The notes beneath the pieces are model-generated. The model saw only the letters and a list, made by a program, of their open reading frames with translations. It was not told where the DNA came from and did no database searches. From an uncultured Lachnospiraceae bacterium (GTDB lineage Bacteria > Bacillota > Clostridia > Lachnospirales > Lachnospiraceae), in contig URMK01000002.1 in the NCBI GenBank assembly GCA_900548905.1, positions 1-64,000 on the forward strand: a stretch of DNA of 64,000 bases, written 5' to 3'. A program made the position numbers and the translations under genes. Of this stretch, positions 24,539 to 31,825 are shown one piece after another (within the stretch, counting starts at the first letter, position 1; each line of letters starts with the position of its first letter).

Positions 24539-24615
24539 ATACACGATTTAAGAAATTTTCCGAATAACGTGTAATCAGAAGCAAAAAATCAGTGGTGAAA
24601 CTAGGAGGATAAGTG

Positions 24616-24744
24616 ATGAATACCACAGAATTAAGAGCCGGTAAAAGTACAATATATTCCTTCAGAAAGCTTTCTGAAGGAACTTTCTGCAAAAGTAGCC
24701 GCTATGGATTGAACGGTATGAATAAGAGGATATGTTTTATGTAA
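24616..24744 (+). CDS. Possible 42-residue small protein with an internal 26-bp palindrome
   Basis: An ATG with an excellent AGGAGG site 7-8 nt upstream opens a 42-codon frame ending in TAA at 24742-24744. The product is basic, with two Cys (in FCKSS and ICFM), and no signal peptide or known domain. Codons 15-23 lie on a perfect palindrome (24658-24683). A hairpin terminator begins at the stop codon. The ribosome site, -10 box and terminator together make a compact transcription unit. It may be a real small protein, or a leader peptide/structured RNA whose reading frame is incidental. Confidence 0.5.
   Translation: MNTTELRAGKSTIYSFRKLSEGTFCKSSRYGLNGMNKRICFM
24658..24683. repeat. 26-bp perfect palindrome
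   Basis: TTCCTTCAGAAAG joined directly to its complement CTTTCTGAAGGAA, with HindIII-like AAGCTT at the centre. In RNA it would fold into a long hairpin over the small ORF. Confidence 0.8.
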
Positions 24745-24797
24745 GGGACACAGCCCAATGTGCTTTGGCAGCATCAGGAGGTGTCCCTTATATTTTT
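24742..24797 (+). terminator. Terminator of the small-ORF unit
   Basis: TAAGGGACAC (24742-24751) pairs with GTGTCCCTTA (24781-24790), followed by TATTTTTG. The 29-nt loop can itself fold (GCC/GGC). Confidence 0.7.
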
Positions 24798-24829
24798 GTG
24801 TCAGGTATCGAATCCTGCCCCGTACCATA

Positions 24830-25135
24830 TTATTTACGACGCTGCATAAGTTTCATGATCTGATTCATTTTCATCAGTTCCTCCGGCGTACTGTATTTTT
24901 TTATCGCTTCTATAATAGCTGTCATTTCCTCCTGGGTAAATGTGATATTTGCCGCCCGGCTTTTCTGGGCAAGAGCCATGAGAAAGGGCATGAGCTCTTT
25001 CTGGGAAAGGTTATTGCTCTCAAATACCATTTTTTGCAGGAAATCGAGTTTTTCCTCGGCAATATTCCTCAAAGAGGGTTCCTGCATCCATTTGGGTTTA
25101 TCCTTGGAATTTTTAGAATCGTTGTATTCTGCCAT
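24830..25135 (-). CDS. Small helical protein of unknown function
   Basis: 101 residues, charged and predicted all-helical, with Met-rich C-terminus (EELMKMNQIMKLMQRRK) and no membrane segment or known motif. It starts 2 nt after the stop of the 198-residue gene on the same strand, so translation of the two is coupled and the products probably work together. An EKLDFLQKMVFESNNLSQKELMP-like pattern suggests a small helical adaptor. I do not recognise a family. Confidence 0.7.
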   Translation of the reverse strand: MAEYNDSKNSKDKPKWMQEPSLRNIAEEKLDFLQKMVFESNNLSQKELMPFLMALAQKSRAANITFTQEEMTAIIEAIKKYSTPEELMKMNQIMKLMQRRK

Positions 25136-25137
25136 CG

Positions 25138-25734
25138 TTATTGATCCCCTTCCGGCGGGCTGTCCCGAGTAACCGTATTATCTGTGGAAGCCGCCTCTGT
25201 GCTAAAATCCGACTGAAACATTTGAAACATAGACTGCTGCTCCGGTGACAGCATACCCATCAGCATATCCATTGGATTCATGCCAAAGGGATTGCCGCCT
25301 GCTTTTTCTTCGCCGCCCTGACCGGCTTCCGGTGCAGGGCCGCTGCCGCTTCCGGCTGCTGCGGTACCATTTGCGTCATTTGTACTCATTCCCTGGAAGA
25401 GATCCATATACTGTTTCATTTCCTCATACATCTGCATGGCATTCTGTATGGACTGGAACTGCTCCAGCATGGAACGTACCTGGGGAGAACAGTAGTTTTT
25501 TATTTTATCACAGATGTCTATTAAGGAAAAGGGGATTGCTGCATCCTGAAAGCTTCCCGGATGCGAACGGGCAAAACGGAGAGTGTAGTCAAATTCCATG
25601 AATTTAATCATGACAGCCAGCCCTCTGCGGTTATCGGGATTGCAGTAGGGCAGGAGGATTTTCATTATTTGTATTTGGTTGGTTGTATACAGAGCATCAA
25701 ATGCCTGTAAATAATCTTTATCATGTTTCTCCAT
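25138..25734 (-). CDS. Unknown protein with helical N-terminus and Gly/Met-rich C-terminus
   Basis: 198 residues. Residues 1-115 are helical (MEKHDKDYLQAFDALYTTNQ, DYTLRFARSHPGSFQ, MLEQFQSIQNAMQMYEEMKQ). The second half is a Gly/Ala/Pro-rich linker followed by a Met-rich stretch (NPMDMLMGMLSPEQQSMFQM) of the sort seen in flexible chaperone- or membrane-contacting tails. There is no signal peptide. First gene of a two-gene reverse-strand unit with the 101-residue protein. Function unknown. Confidence 0.7.
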   Translation of the reverse strand: MEKHDKDYLQAFDALYTTNQIQIMKILLPYCNPDNRRGLAVMIKFMEFDYTLRFARSHPGSFQDAAIPFSLIDICDKIKNYCSPQVRSMLEQFQSIQNAMQMYEEMKQYMDLFQGMSTNDANGTAAAGSGSGPAPEAGQGGEEKAGGNPFGMNPMDMLMGMLSPEQQSMFQMFQSDFSTEAASTDNTVTRDSPPEGDQ

Positions 25735-25794
25735 ATCCCGGTCCTTTTCCCTTTCATAGAAATACTATGTCGGCGCCGGAAACATAAGAACATA

Positions 25795-25823
25795 AAAATA
25801 GGCTCTGTAACAGAGCCTATTTT
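25795..25823. terminator. Bidirectional terminator
   Basis: AAAATAGGCTCTG / CAGAGCCTATTTT with a 3-nt loop. It lies between the unknown gene pair (upstream side) and the end of the Cys-rich gene, and can stop the reverse-strand Cys-rich transcript. Confidence 0.75.
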
Positions 25824-25854
25824 CATGTATGTGCCCAATGAGGGCGCAGTTACA

Positions 25855-26187
25855 TTAGCAGAAGCCGTTTCCACCGCCGCAGCAGCAAAGAAGGATCAGA
25901 ATCCAAATCATGCTTCCACAACCGGAGTTTCCGCCGCAGCCACAGCCATTAGACTCTCCGCATCCGCATCCGCAGCTATTTCCGCCGCCGAAGCCATTGC
26001 CGCCGCAGCAGCAAAGCAGAATCAGAATCCAAATCCAGCTTCCACTACCGGAGTTTCCACCGCAGCCGGAATTACATCCGCATCCGCAGCTCCCGCCACA
26101 GTTAGTAGTACAACCACAGCCGGTGTTGCTGGAGCCACAACCGGTATTGCTGCCGCATCCGCAGCCGCTTGCTGTTAAATCACTCAT
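25855..26187 (-). CDS. Cys/Gly-rich protein with duplicated WIWILILLCCCGG module
   Basis: 110 residues, almost entirely Gly, Cys, Ser and Asn, except for two hydrophobic segments WIWILILLCCCGG and MIWILILLCCCGG (about residues 51-63 and 93-105). The protein is a tandem duplication: each half is a CGC/NSGCGG-rich arm followed by the hydrophobic segment. Such short proteins in Firmicutes are sometimes named high-cysteine chorion-like proteins; the WILILL pattern also recalls YjcZ-type small membrane proteins. Spore coat, metal binding or membrane association are possible. GGAGG lies 7-8 nt before the ATG, a strong translation signal. The nucleotide sequence is correspondingly repetitive. Confidence 0.75.
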   Translation of the reverse strand: MSDLTASGCGCGSNTGCGSSNTGCGCTTNCGGSCGCGCNSGCGGNSGSGSWIWILILLCCCGGNGFGGGNSCGCGCGESNGCGCGGNSGCGSMIWILILLCCCGGGNGFC

Positions 26188-26283
26188 GTTTATTTGCCTC
26201 CAAATTGGTTTTTATGGTTTATACTATGCCGCACAGCCTGTCAGTGTTTCCAAACAATAAAATTTTTTTTCTAAGAGCCGGGC

Positions 26284-26349
26284 GGACAGGGAACCAGGAG
26301 CACGATCCGGCATGCTTGCATAACCGGTCGCGCTCCTGGTTCCCTGTCC
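26284..26349. repeat. Long inverted repeat with 18-bp perfect arms
   Basis: GGACAGGGAACCAGGAGC (26284-26301) and GCTCCTGGTTCCCTGTCC (26332-26349) enclose a 30-nt loop that itself pairs (CCGG/CCGG). It is far longer than a terminator stem and lacks a T run on the plus strand. It may be a structured RNA, a REP/MITE-like element or a phase-variation type inverted repeat. Confidence 0.75.
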
Positions 26350-26402
26350 ATGCGGCGACAGCCGCAAACGAAAGGCCGAAGGCCTTGAGTGTGCCCGGCG
26401 GA

Positions 26403-26479
26403 CTCCCGCCCCCACCCCCCGCCCTTGTCCTTATTCTCCCCCTTCCCATTCCCTCCCCATTCACCCCCACCCCACCCCA
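26403..26479 (-). other. C-rich tract; G-quadruplex candidate on the reverse strand
   Basis: Over about 77 nt the plus strand is almost purely pyrimidine, with many CCC to CCCCCC runs; the reverse strand has repeated runs of GGG or longer separated by 1-7 nt, meeting the usual G-quadruplex pattern several times over. It lies 40-116 bp before the S8 peptidase start. The flanking DNA shows no such skew. Confidence 0.7.
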
Positions 26480-26518
26480 AACATACTTTAATAGAAAAAG
26501 AAAGAAACACACAAAGCA

Positions 26519-27484
26519 ATGGACCGGGTTAGAAAACTGATACATGCGGAAGAAGAAGAGGTATCCCCCTACACCGGCTCCGGCATCACCGTTGCAATCC
26601 TGGATACAGGTATCGCTATGCATCCCGATTTTGCCGACAGGGTAATTGGTTTCCGTGATTTTGTAGGAACCAGCCGTATGCCCTATGACGACTGCGGACA
26701 TGGGACCCATGTGGCAGGATGCCTGTGCGGAAACGGAGCCTGCTCAGGCGGCCTGTACACCGGAGTTGCACCCGGATGCCGGATTCTGTCCGGAAAAGTC
26801 CTTGATGAAAAGGGCGACGGCACCATTTCCAATATGGCTGCCGGGATTCAATGGGTTCTGGATAACCGGGAGCTTTATCAAATAAAGATACTAAACATTT
26901 CAGTAAGTATGGAAGCCGAGCGCTCCATGGAAGCAAAGCATTCCATGGAAGCAAAGTATTCCAAGGGAGAAACCGATCATATAAGGATGATGCAGTACCT
27001 GGTGTCCTGCCTGGAGAAGGTATGGGATGCCGGTATTTTTGTAGTAGTGGCAGCAGGCAACAAAGGGCCTGCTGCAGGCAGTATTTCCCCTCTTGGAGCC
27101 AGCAGGAAAGTGGTGACGGTAGGCTGTCACGACGGCAATTCCTTCCACGGCAGACAGAATTCCTGCGAATCCTACTCCGGCAGAGGCCCCACCTGCGCGG
27201 AACTGAAAAAACCGGATATTGTGGCGCCGGGGACGGACATTATGTCCTGTTCCGCAGGATTTCGGCAGACCGTGAGAGGATGCCGGGATGCCTATATCGT
27301 AAAAAACGGCACTTCCATGTCTACGCCGCTGGTGGCGGGGGCAGCAGCCCTATGCCTTCAGAAGTATCCGGAATATTCCAACGAACAACTGAAACGCCGG
27401 ATTCTGTGGTCCGCCTCCGACTTGGGAGAGGCCTGGAGCAAACAGGGCTGGGGGATGCTGAATGTGTCTCGGGCACTGCGGTGA
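26519..27484 (+). CDS. S8 (subtilisin-like) serine peptidase with 18-residue repeat insertion
   Basis: 321 residues, no signal peptide, so likely intracellular like ISP-type subtilases. The catalytic triad is in VAILDTGIAMHPDF (Asp), GHGTHVAG (His) and NGTSMSTPLVAGAAAL (Ser), with oxyanion Asn in VVAAGNKGP. Residues 131-148 read MEAERSMEAKHSMEAKYS, three units of the dispersed 18-bp repeat, placed after the strand ILNISVS and before a helix (MMQYLVSCLEKVWDAGI), a surface loop in subtilases. Without it the protein would be a compact 303 residues. No clear Shine-Dalgarno precedes ATG 26519 and a C-rich tract lies upstream, so the start is less certain. Confidence 0.88.
   Translation: MDRVRKLIHAEEEEVSPYTGSGITVAILDTGIAMHPDFADRVIGFRDFVGTSRMPYDDCGHGTHVAGCLCGNGACSGGLYTGVAPGCRILSGKVLDEKGDGTISNMAAGIQWVLDNRELYQIKILNISVSMEAERSMEAKHSMEAKYSKGETDHIRMMQYLVSCLEKVWDAGIFVVVAAGNKGPAAGSISPLGASRKVVTVGCHDGNSFHGRQNSCESYSGRGPTCAELKKPDIVAPGTDIMSCSAGFRQTVRGCRDAYIVKNGTSMSTPLVAGAAALCLQKYPEYSNEQLKRRILWSASDLGEAWSKQGWGMLNVSRALR
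26909..26962 (+). repeat. MEAKHS 18-bp repeat array, three units, in the S8 peptidase
   Basis: Units at 26909-26926 (ATGGAAGCCGAGCGCTCC, the most diverged), 26927-26944 (ATGGAAGCAAAGCATTCC, the consensus) and 26945-26962 (ATGGAAGCAAAGTATTCC). All are in frame and read as 18 residues. The right flank AAGGGAGAAACC resembles the flanks in the T-box and FtsK arrays. Confidence 0.9.
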
Positions 27485-27529
27485 AACCGATATAAAACTG
27501 CGGGATATTTGATTTTAGAAAAAGAATAC

Positions 27530-27577
27530 CAAAGAGAGACTGTGAAAAATAAAAAACACAGTCTTTCTTTTTTTTGA
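27530..27577 (+). terminator. Terminator of the S8 peptidase
   Basis: AGACTGTG pairs with CACAGTCT across an A-rich loop, followed by TTCTTTTTTTT. Confidence 0.8.
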
Positions 27578-27586
27578 AATTAAGGA

Positions 27587-27615
27587 TTGACACATAATGT
27601 ATAATTGTATACAAT
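27587..27615 (+). promoter_or_regulatory. Promoter of the citrate-glutamate operon
   Basis: Consensus TTGACA (27587-27592) and TACAAT (27610-27615), 17-bp spacer. The -10 box lies inside the operator-like palindrome, which predicts repression by occlusion. Confidence 0.8.
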
Positions 27616-27622
27616 TATACAT
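27597..27622. promoter_or_regulatory. 26-bp perfect palindrome, candidate GntR operator
   Basis: ATGTATAATTGTA joined to TACAATTATACAT. Its TTGTATACAA centre is the kind of dyad bound by GntR regulators of the FCD subfamily, and a GntR/FCD gene is second in the operon it precedes. Autoregulation is inferred. Confidence 0.65.
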
Positions 27623-27711
27623 GGATTAAAGGATAAACTATAAACAGGTATCCGAAAGGGGAGCATAGCCTGCGGGCGGTTCTTCTGAGGGCCAAAGAAT
27701 GGAGAGGCATC

Positions 27712-29157
27712 ATGAGTAGGAATGAAACTTTTTCAAACCGTCCGGTAACCATGAACGATAAGAACAATCTTCTGGAAATAGAAGAACATATGTACATACT
27801 GGACGATGTCAAGAAACCCAATGTTTTCAGAAATATGTTTCCTTATTCGGAAATTCCTAAGATTCCCTTTAATGACAGGATCGTACCCCACAATATGCCG
27901 AAGGATATCTGGATTACCGATACCACCTTCCGTGACGGCCAGCAGTCACGCGCTCCCTATACCACGGAACAGATAGTTGATATTTTTGATTATATGCACA
28001 GGCTGGGCGGCCCCAATGGCATGATACGTGCCTGTGAATTTTTCCTGTACAGCAAAAAAGACAGGGACGCCGTATATAAATGTATGGAAAGGGGATACCA
28101 GTTCCCCGAAGTAACCAGTTGGATCCGTGCCAGTAAAGAAGATTTCAAGCTGGTGAAGGAAATCGGCATGAAGGAGACTGGAATCCTGGTAAGCTGTTCT
28201 GACTATCATATTTTCATGAAACTGAAAATGACAAGACGGCAGGCGATGGAGCATTATCTCAGCGTTATCCGGGACTGCCTGGAGGAAGGTATCAGCCCCA
28301 GATGCCATCTGGAAGATATTACCAGGGCAGATATCTACGGTTATGTGGTTCCTTTCTGTCTGGAACTGATGAAGCTTATGGAGGAATACCGGATTCCGAT
28401 TAAGATCCGTGCCTGCGATACCATGGGATATGGAGTAAATTATCCGGGAGCTGTTATTCCCAGAAGTGTGCCCGGTATCATTTATGCCATCCATACCCAT
28501 GCCGGAGTACCTCATTCCCTGATTGAGTGGCATGGCCATAACGATTTTTATAAAGCGGTTGCCAATTCCACCACAGCCTGGCTGTATGGCTGTTCCGGTG
28601 TCAACGCCTCCCTGTTCGGTATCGGCGAACGTACCGGAAACACGCCCCTGGAGGCAATGGTATTCGAATACGCTCAGCTCAAGGGAGACTTAAACGGCAT
28701 GGATACCACGGTTATCACGGAGCTTGCCGAGTACTATGAAACAGAAATCGGCTACCATATTCCGGAAAGGACACCCTTTGTGGGAAAGAACTTTAATGTG
28801 ACAAGAGCAGGCATCCATGCAGATGGCCTCTTGAAAAATGAAGAGATTTATAATATATTTGATACGGAGAAGTTTTTAAACAGGCCTGTCATCTGTGCGG
28901 TATCCAATACATCCGGACTTGCGGGCATCGCACACTGGATCAACACCTATTATCGTCTCAGGGAAGAGGATCAGGTGAGCAAGACCTCAGAACTGGTGCA
29001 TGTAGTAAAGGATTGGGTGGACGAAGAATATGCCGGCGGACGTGTGACCGTACTGACGGATGAAGAGCTGATTAAAGTAATTGATGACGCCTGCGGAAAA
29101 CTTGGCATAAGCCTGAATGGCAGCCAGAAAAGCGCGGCAGGAAAGCTGGACAGGTAA
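27712..29157 (+). CDS. Re-type citrate synthase (homocitrate/isopropylmalate synthase family)
   Basis: 481 residues of the HMGL/DRE-TIM family: WITDTTFRDGQQSRAPYT (metal and substrate motif), RACDTMGYGVNYPG, IEWHGHNDFYKAVAN (HxH metal site) and NVTRAGIHADGLLKNEE. The DTTFRDGQQ-R-PYT form and about 450-480 residue length match the Re-citrate synthases of clostridia rather than LeuA or NifV. It would make citrate from oxaloacetate and acetyl-CoA. The neighbour isocitrate dehydrogenase supports a partial TCA route to 2-oxoglutarate and glutamate. Aconitase is not in the window. GGAGAGG lies upstream of the ATG. Homocitrate synthase remains an alternative. Confidence 0.8.
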   Translation: MSRNETFSNRPVTMNDKNNLLEIEEHMYILDDVKKPNVFRNMFPYSEIPKIPFNDRIVPHNMPKDIWITDTTFRDGQQSRAPYTTEQIVDIFDYMHRLGGPNGMIRACEFFLYSKKDRDAVYKCMERGYQFPEVTSWIRASKEDFKLVKEIGMKETGILVSCSDYHIFMKLKMTRRQAMEHYLSVIRDCLEEGISPRCHLEDITRADIYGYVVPFCLELMKLMEEYRIPIKIRACDTMGYGVNYPGAVIPRSVPGIIYAIHTHAGVPHSLIEWHGHNDFYKAVANSTTAWLYGCSGVNASLFGIGERTGNTPLEAMVFEYAQLKGDLNGMDTTVITELAEYYETEIGYHIPERTPFVGKNFNVTRAGIHADGLLKNEEIYNIFDTEKFLNRPVICAVSNTSGLAGIAHWINTYYRLREEDQVSKTSELVHVVKDWVDEEYAGGRVTVLTDEELIKVIDDACGKLGISLNGSQKSAAGKLDR

Positions 29158-29160
29158 AAT

Positions 29161-29886
29161 ATGGGCGAGAGAGATGTAAAAAGTGAAGTCACGGATAAAT
29201 ATTCCCTTAGAGGCCGTGTGTTTCACAAACTCCGGGAGGATATCCTGAGCGGGAAATACAAAGAAAACGTGGAATTGCGGGAAGCTGCAATCGGTGAAGA
29301 AATGGGCGTAAGCCGTACGCCGGTGAGAGAAGCCTTCCGCCAGCTGGAACTGGAAGGGCTTCTGCAGATCATACCCAACAAAGGAGCCTATGTCACCGGC
29401 ATTACAGTGAAGGATGTGAAGGATATCTACGCTATCCGTTCCCTTCTTGAAGGCCTGTGTGCCAGATGGGCAACAGAAAATATCAGCAGAGAGCAGATGG
29501 AAGAGATGGAAGAGAACATTTACCTTTCCGAATTCCATGCCGGCAAAGGCCATGCGGAACAGTTGGCGGAGCTGGACAACCGTTTCCATGATATTCTTTA
29601 CGAAGCATCCAACAGCAAAATGCTGGAGCATGTCCTGCGGGAATTCCATGAATATGTATTGCGTGTCAGGAAAAAGACATTGTCGGATGATGCCAGGGGC
29701 GTACAGTCCAATGCGGAACACCGCCAGATTATGGAGGCAATCAGACTGCGGGATGCAGATCTGGCCGAACAGCTTGCGAATGCCCATATCCGCAAGGCTT
29801 ACCAGAATATGGTGAAAAGCGGACTTTACGAAGCCTATGAAGAAAATGAGTCCGGGGACAGTTCCCGGGCGGAACAGGAGACGTAA
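29161..29886 (+). CDS. GntR-family regulator, FCD subfamily
   Basis: 241 residues. N-terminal winged helix (GRVFHKLREDILSGKYKENVELREAAIGEEMGVSRTPVREAFRQLELEGLL, residues about 15-70) followed by an all-helical FCD effector domain (IRSLLEGLCARWA, LAELDNRFHDILYEASNS, HRQIMEAIRLRDADLAEQLANAHI) with the metal/ligand Asp and His positions. FCD regulators sense small organic acids. It lies 3 nt after the citrate synthase stop and 3 nt before the isocitrate dehydrogenase start, so it is likely a dedicated regulator of this operon, with citrate or a related acid as an obvious candidate ligand. Confidence 0.88.
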   Translation: MGERDVKSEVTDKYSLRGRVFHKLREDILSGKYKENVELREAAIGEEMGVSRTPVREAFRQLELEGLLQIIPNKGAYVTGITVKDVKDIYAIRSLLEGLCARWATENISREQMEEMEENIYLSEFHAGKGHAEQLAELDNRFHDILYEASNSKMLEHVLREFHEYVLRVRKKTLSDDARGVQSNAEHRQIMEAIRLRDADLAEQLANAHIRKAYQNMVKSGLYEAYEENESGDSSRAEQET

Positions 29887-29889
29887 ATA

Positions 29890-31098
29890 ATGAATAAAAT
29901 TGCGATGAACACCCCTTTAGTGGAGATGGACGGCGACGAAATGACCCGAATCCTGTGGAAATTGATCAAAGAGGAGCTTCTGCTTCCTTTTGTGGATCTG
30001 AAAACAGAATATTACGATCTGGGTCTGGAACACAGGAACGAAACCAACGACCAGGTTACCGTTGATTCCGCGGAAGCCACTAAAAAATACGGTGTTGCCG
30101 TAAAGTGTGCCACCATCACTCCAAACGGAGCCCGTATGAGCGAGTATAACCTGAAGGAAATGTGGAAGAGCCCCAACGGAACGATACGTTCCATTCTGGA
30201 TGGTACGGTATTCCGTGCGCCGATAGTGGTAAAGGGGATAGAACCCTGCGTCAGAAACTGGGAAAAGCCCATTACCATTGCCCGTCATGCTTACGGTGAC
30301 GTGTATAAAAATGTGGAAATGAAAATAGAGGGCGCCGGAAAAGCGGAACTTGTATTCACCGGTAAAGACGGCAGCATTACCAGAGAGACTATTCATGATT
30401 TTAAGGATGCCGGTATTATTCAGGGCGTACATAATACAAAAGCTTCCATTACCAGCTTTGCCCGTGCATGCTTCCAATATGCGGTAAGCACTAAACAGGA
30501 TTTATGGTTTGGCACAAAAGATACAATTTCCAAAAAGTATGATCATACCTTCAAGGATATTTTCCAGGAAGTCTATGAAAAGGAATATAAAGAAAAATTT
30601 GAAGAACTCGGACTGGAATATTTCTATAGTCTGATCGATGATATAGTTGCCCGTATTATGAAGGCAAAAGGCGGCTTTATATGGGCATGTAAGAATTATG
30701 ACGGAGATGTAATGAGCGATATGGTTTCCTCCGCTTTCGGTTCCCTTGCTATGATGACTTCCGTTCTGGTTTCCCCGGATGGAATCTACGAATACGAGGC
30801 AGCCCACGGAACCGTCCAGAGACATTATTACAAATACCTGAAAGGGGAAGAAACCTCCACAAACCCGGTTGCGACAATTTTTGCATGGTCCGGTGCCTTG
30901 CGGAAACGCGGTGAACTGGATACTATTCCCGCACTTGAAGTATTTGCGGATAAGCTGGAGAAAGCAACCCTTGCCACCATCGAAAATGGGGTGATGACCA
31001 AAGACCTGGCTCAGATAACGACACTGAAGGATGTGACGGTTCTGAACAGCCAGGATTTTATAGCCGCAATCCGCAAACAGCTGGAAGCCATTCTGTAA
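29890..31098 (+). CDS. icd: NADP-dependent isocitrate dehydrogenase, dimeric type
   Basis: 402 residues of the homodimeric type II family: MDGDEMTRILW at the N-terminus, CATITPNGARMSEYNL, WKSPNGTIRSILDGTVFR (phosphate/substrate loop), KPITIARHAYGDVYKN, DIVARIMKAKGGFIWACKNYDGDVMSD (metal Asp) and YEAAHGTVQRHYYKYLKG (NADP adenine site). It oxidises isocitrate to 2-oxoglutarate. It ends the citrate synthase-GntR operon, consistent with glutamate supply in an anaerobe. Confidence 0.95.
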   Translation: MNKIAMNTPLVEMDGDEMTRILWKLIKEELLLPFVDLKTEYYDLGLEHRNETNDQVTVDSAEATKKYGVAVKCATITPNGARMSEYNLKEMWKSPNGTIRSILDGTVFRAPIVVKGIEPCVRNWEKPITIARHAYGDVYKNVEMKIEGAGKAELVFTGKDGSITRETIHDFKDAGIIQGVHNTKASITSFARACFQYAVSTKQDLWFGTKDTISKKYDHTFKDIFQEVYEKEYKEKFEELGLEYFYSLIDDIVARIMKAKGGFIWACKNYDGDVMSDMVSSAFGSLAMMTSVLVSPDGIYEYEAAHGTVQRHYYKYLKGEETSTNPVATIFAWSGALRKRGELDTIPALEVFADKLEKATLATIENGVMTKDLAQITTLKDVTVLNSQDFIAAIRKQLEAIL

Positions 31099-31152
31099 CG
31101 CCTTTTTATAAAAACGCAGCCTGTAAAAACGGCAGTAAGATGAAACAACCGC

Positions 31153-31181
31153 TTGATTCCTTACAAAAAAGATGTTACAGT
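31153..31181 (+). promoter_or_regulatory. Possible promoter of the GtrA gene
   Basis: TTGATT (31153-31158) and TACAGT (31176-31181), 17-bp spacing; moderate match. Confidence 0.4.
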
Positions 31182-31228
31182 ATTACGTACTGGTACTTTA
31201 GAACACTAAGTAAGGGGCATAAGAAAAA

Positions 31229-31639
31229 ATGAAAAAACTGATACAACAGATATTAAAATTCGGCGTAGTTGGATTCCTCTGCTTTTTTATTGATTACGGG
31301 ATAATGGTCGCTTTAACGGAGCTGTGCGGTATCCCATCCGTTATTTCCAGCGGGATTTCTTTCTCCGTTTCTGTAATTGTTAATTATATCCTGAGTATTA
31401 CGATGGTATTTGAGGCGGACAAGGAGGCTAATAAGGCAAAGCAGTTTCTTATTTTCCTTATCCTGAGCATAATTGGCCTGGGAATTAACCAGCTGATTAT
31501 GTGGGGCGGAACCTCTTGGCTGGATCAGTATATGGAACGTTCTTACATGCTGGTTAAAATTGTGGCTACGGCAGTGGTTATGGTCTATAATTTTATTACC
31601 AGGAAAATATTCATCGAGAAGAAACCGGAAAAAAACTGA
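31229..31639 (+). CDS. GtrA-family membrane protein
   Basis: 136 residues with four membrane helices: FGVVGFLCFFIDYGIMVAL, VISSGISFSVSVIVNYILSI, FLIFLILSIIGLGINQLIM and MLVKIVATAVVMVYNFITRK. The FGVVG start, the NY(I/L) in helix two and the FITRKIFI ending are GtrA hallmarks. GtrA proteins are thought to help translocate or present lipid-linked sugars for cell-surface glycosylation. An AAGGGG ribosome site lies about 11 nt upstream. Single gene with its own terminator; no adjacent glycosyltransferase, so its partner is elsewhere. Confidence 0.88.
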   Translation: MKKLIQQILKFGVVGFLCFFIDYGIMVALTELCGIPSVISSGISFSVSVIVNYILSITMVFEADKEANKAKQFLIFLILSIIGLGINQLIMWGGTSWLDQYMERSYMLVKIVATAVVMVYNFITRKIFIEKKPEKN

Positions 31640-31654
31640 GAACCGTTATTTCAG

Positions 31655-31692
31655 CGGAAGGTATGACAGTAACAGTCATGCCTTCCGTTTTT
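31655..31692 (+). terminator. Terminator of the GtrA gene
   Basis: CGGAAGG-ATGAC pairs with GTCAT-CCTTCCG, followed by TTTTTTG. Confidence 0.85.
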
Positions 31693-31825
31693 TGTTTCCT
31701 CTATGATGCGGAAAGACGCATAATCCCAAAGCTTTTCTTTCCGCTCTGAAGCAAAAACGCAAGGAAACCGGAAAGAATAAAGCAGACGCTGCATAAACTA
31801 CATAAAAAAGGTTCAGGTCCTTTAT

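Noticed and set aside
25723..26260. Open frames on the plus strand across the Cys-rich gene
   Set aside because: Their Ala/Pro/Gln-rich products are simple translations of the GC-rich repeats antisense to the Cys/Gly-rich gene, which has the ribosome site and protein-like order.
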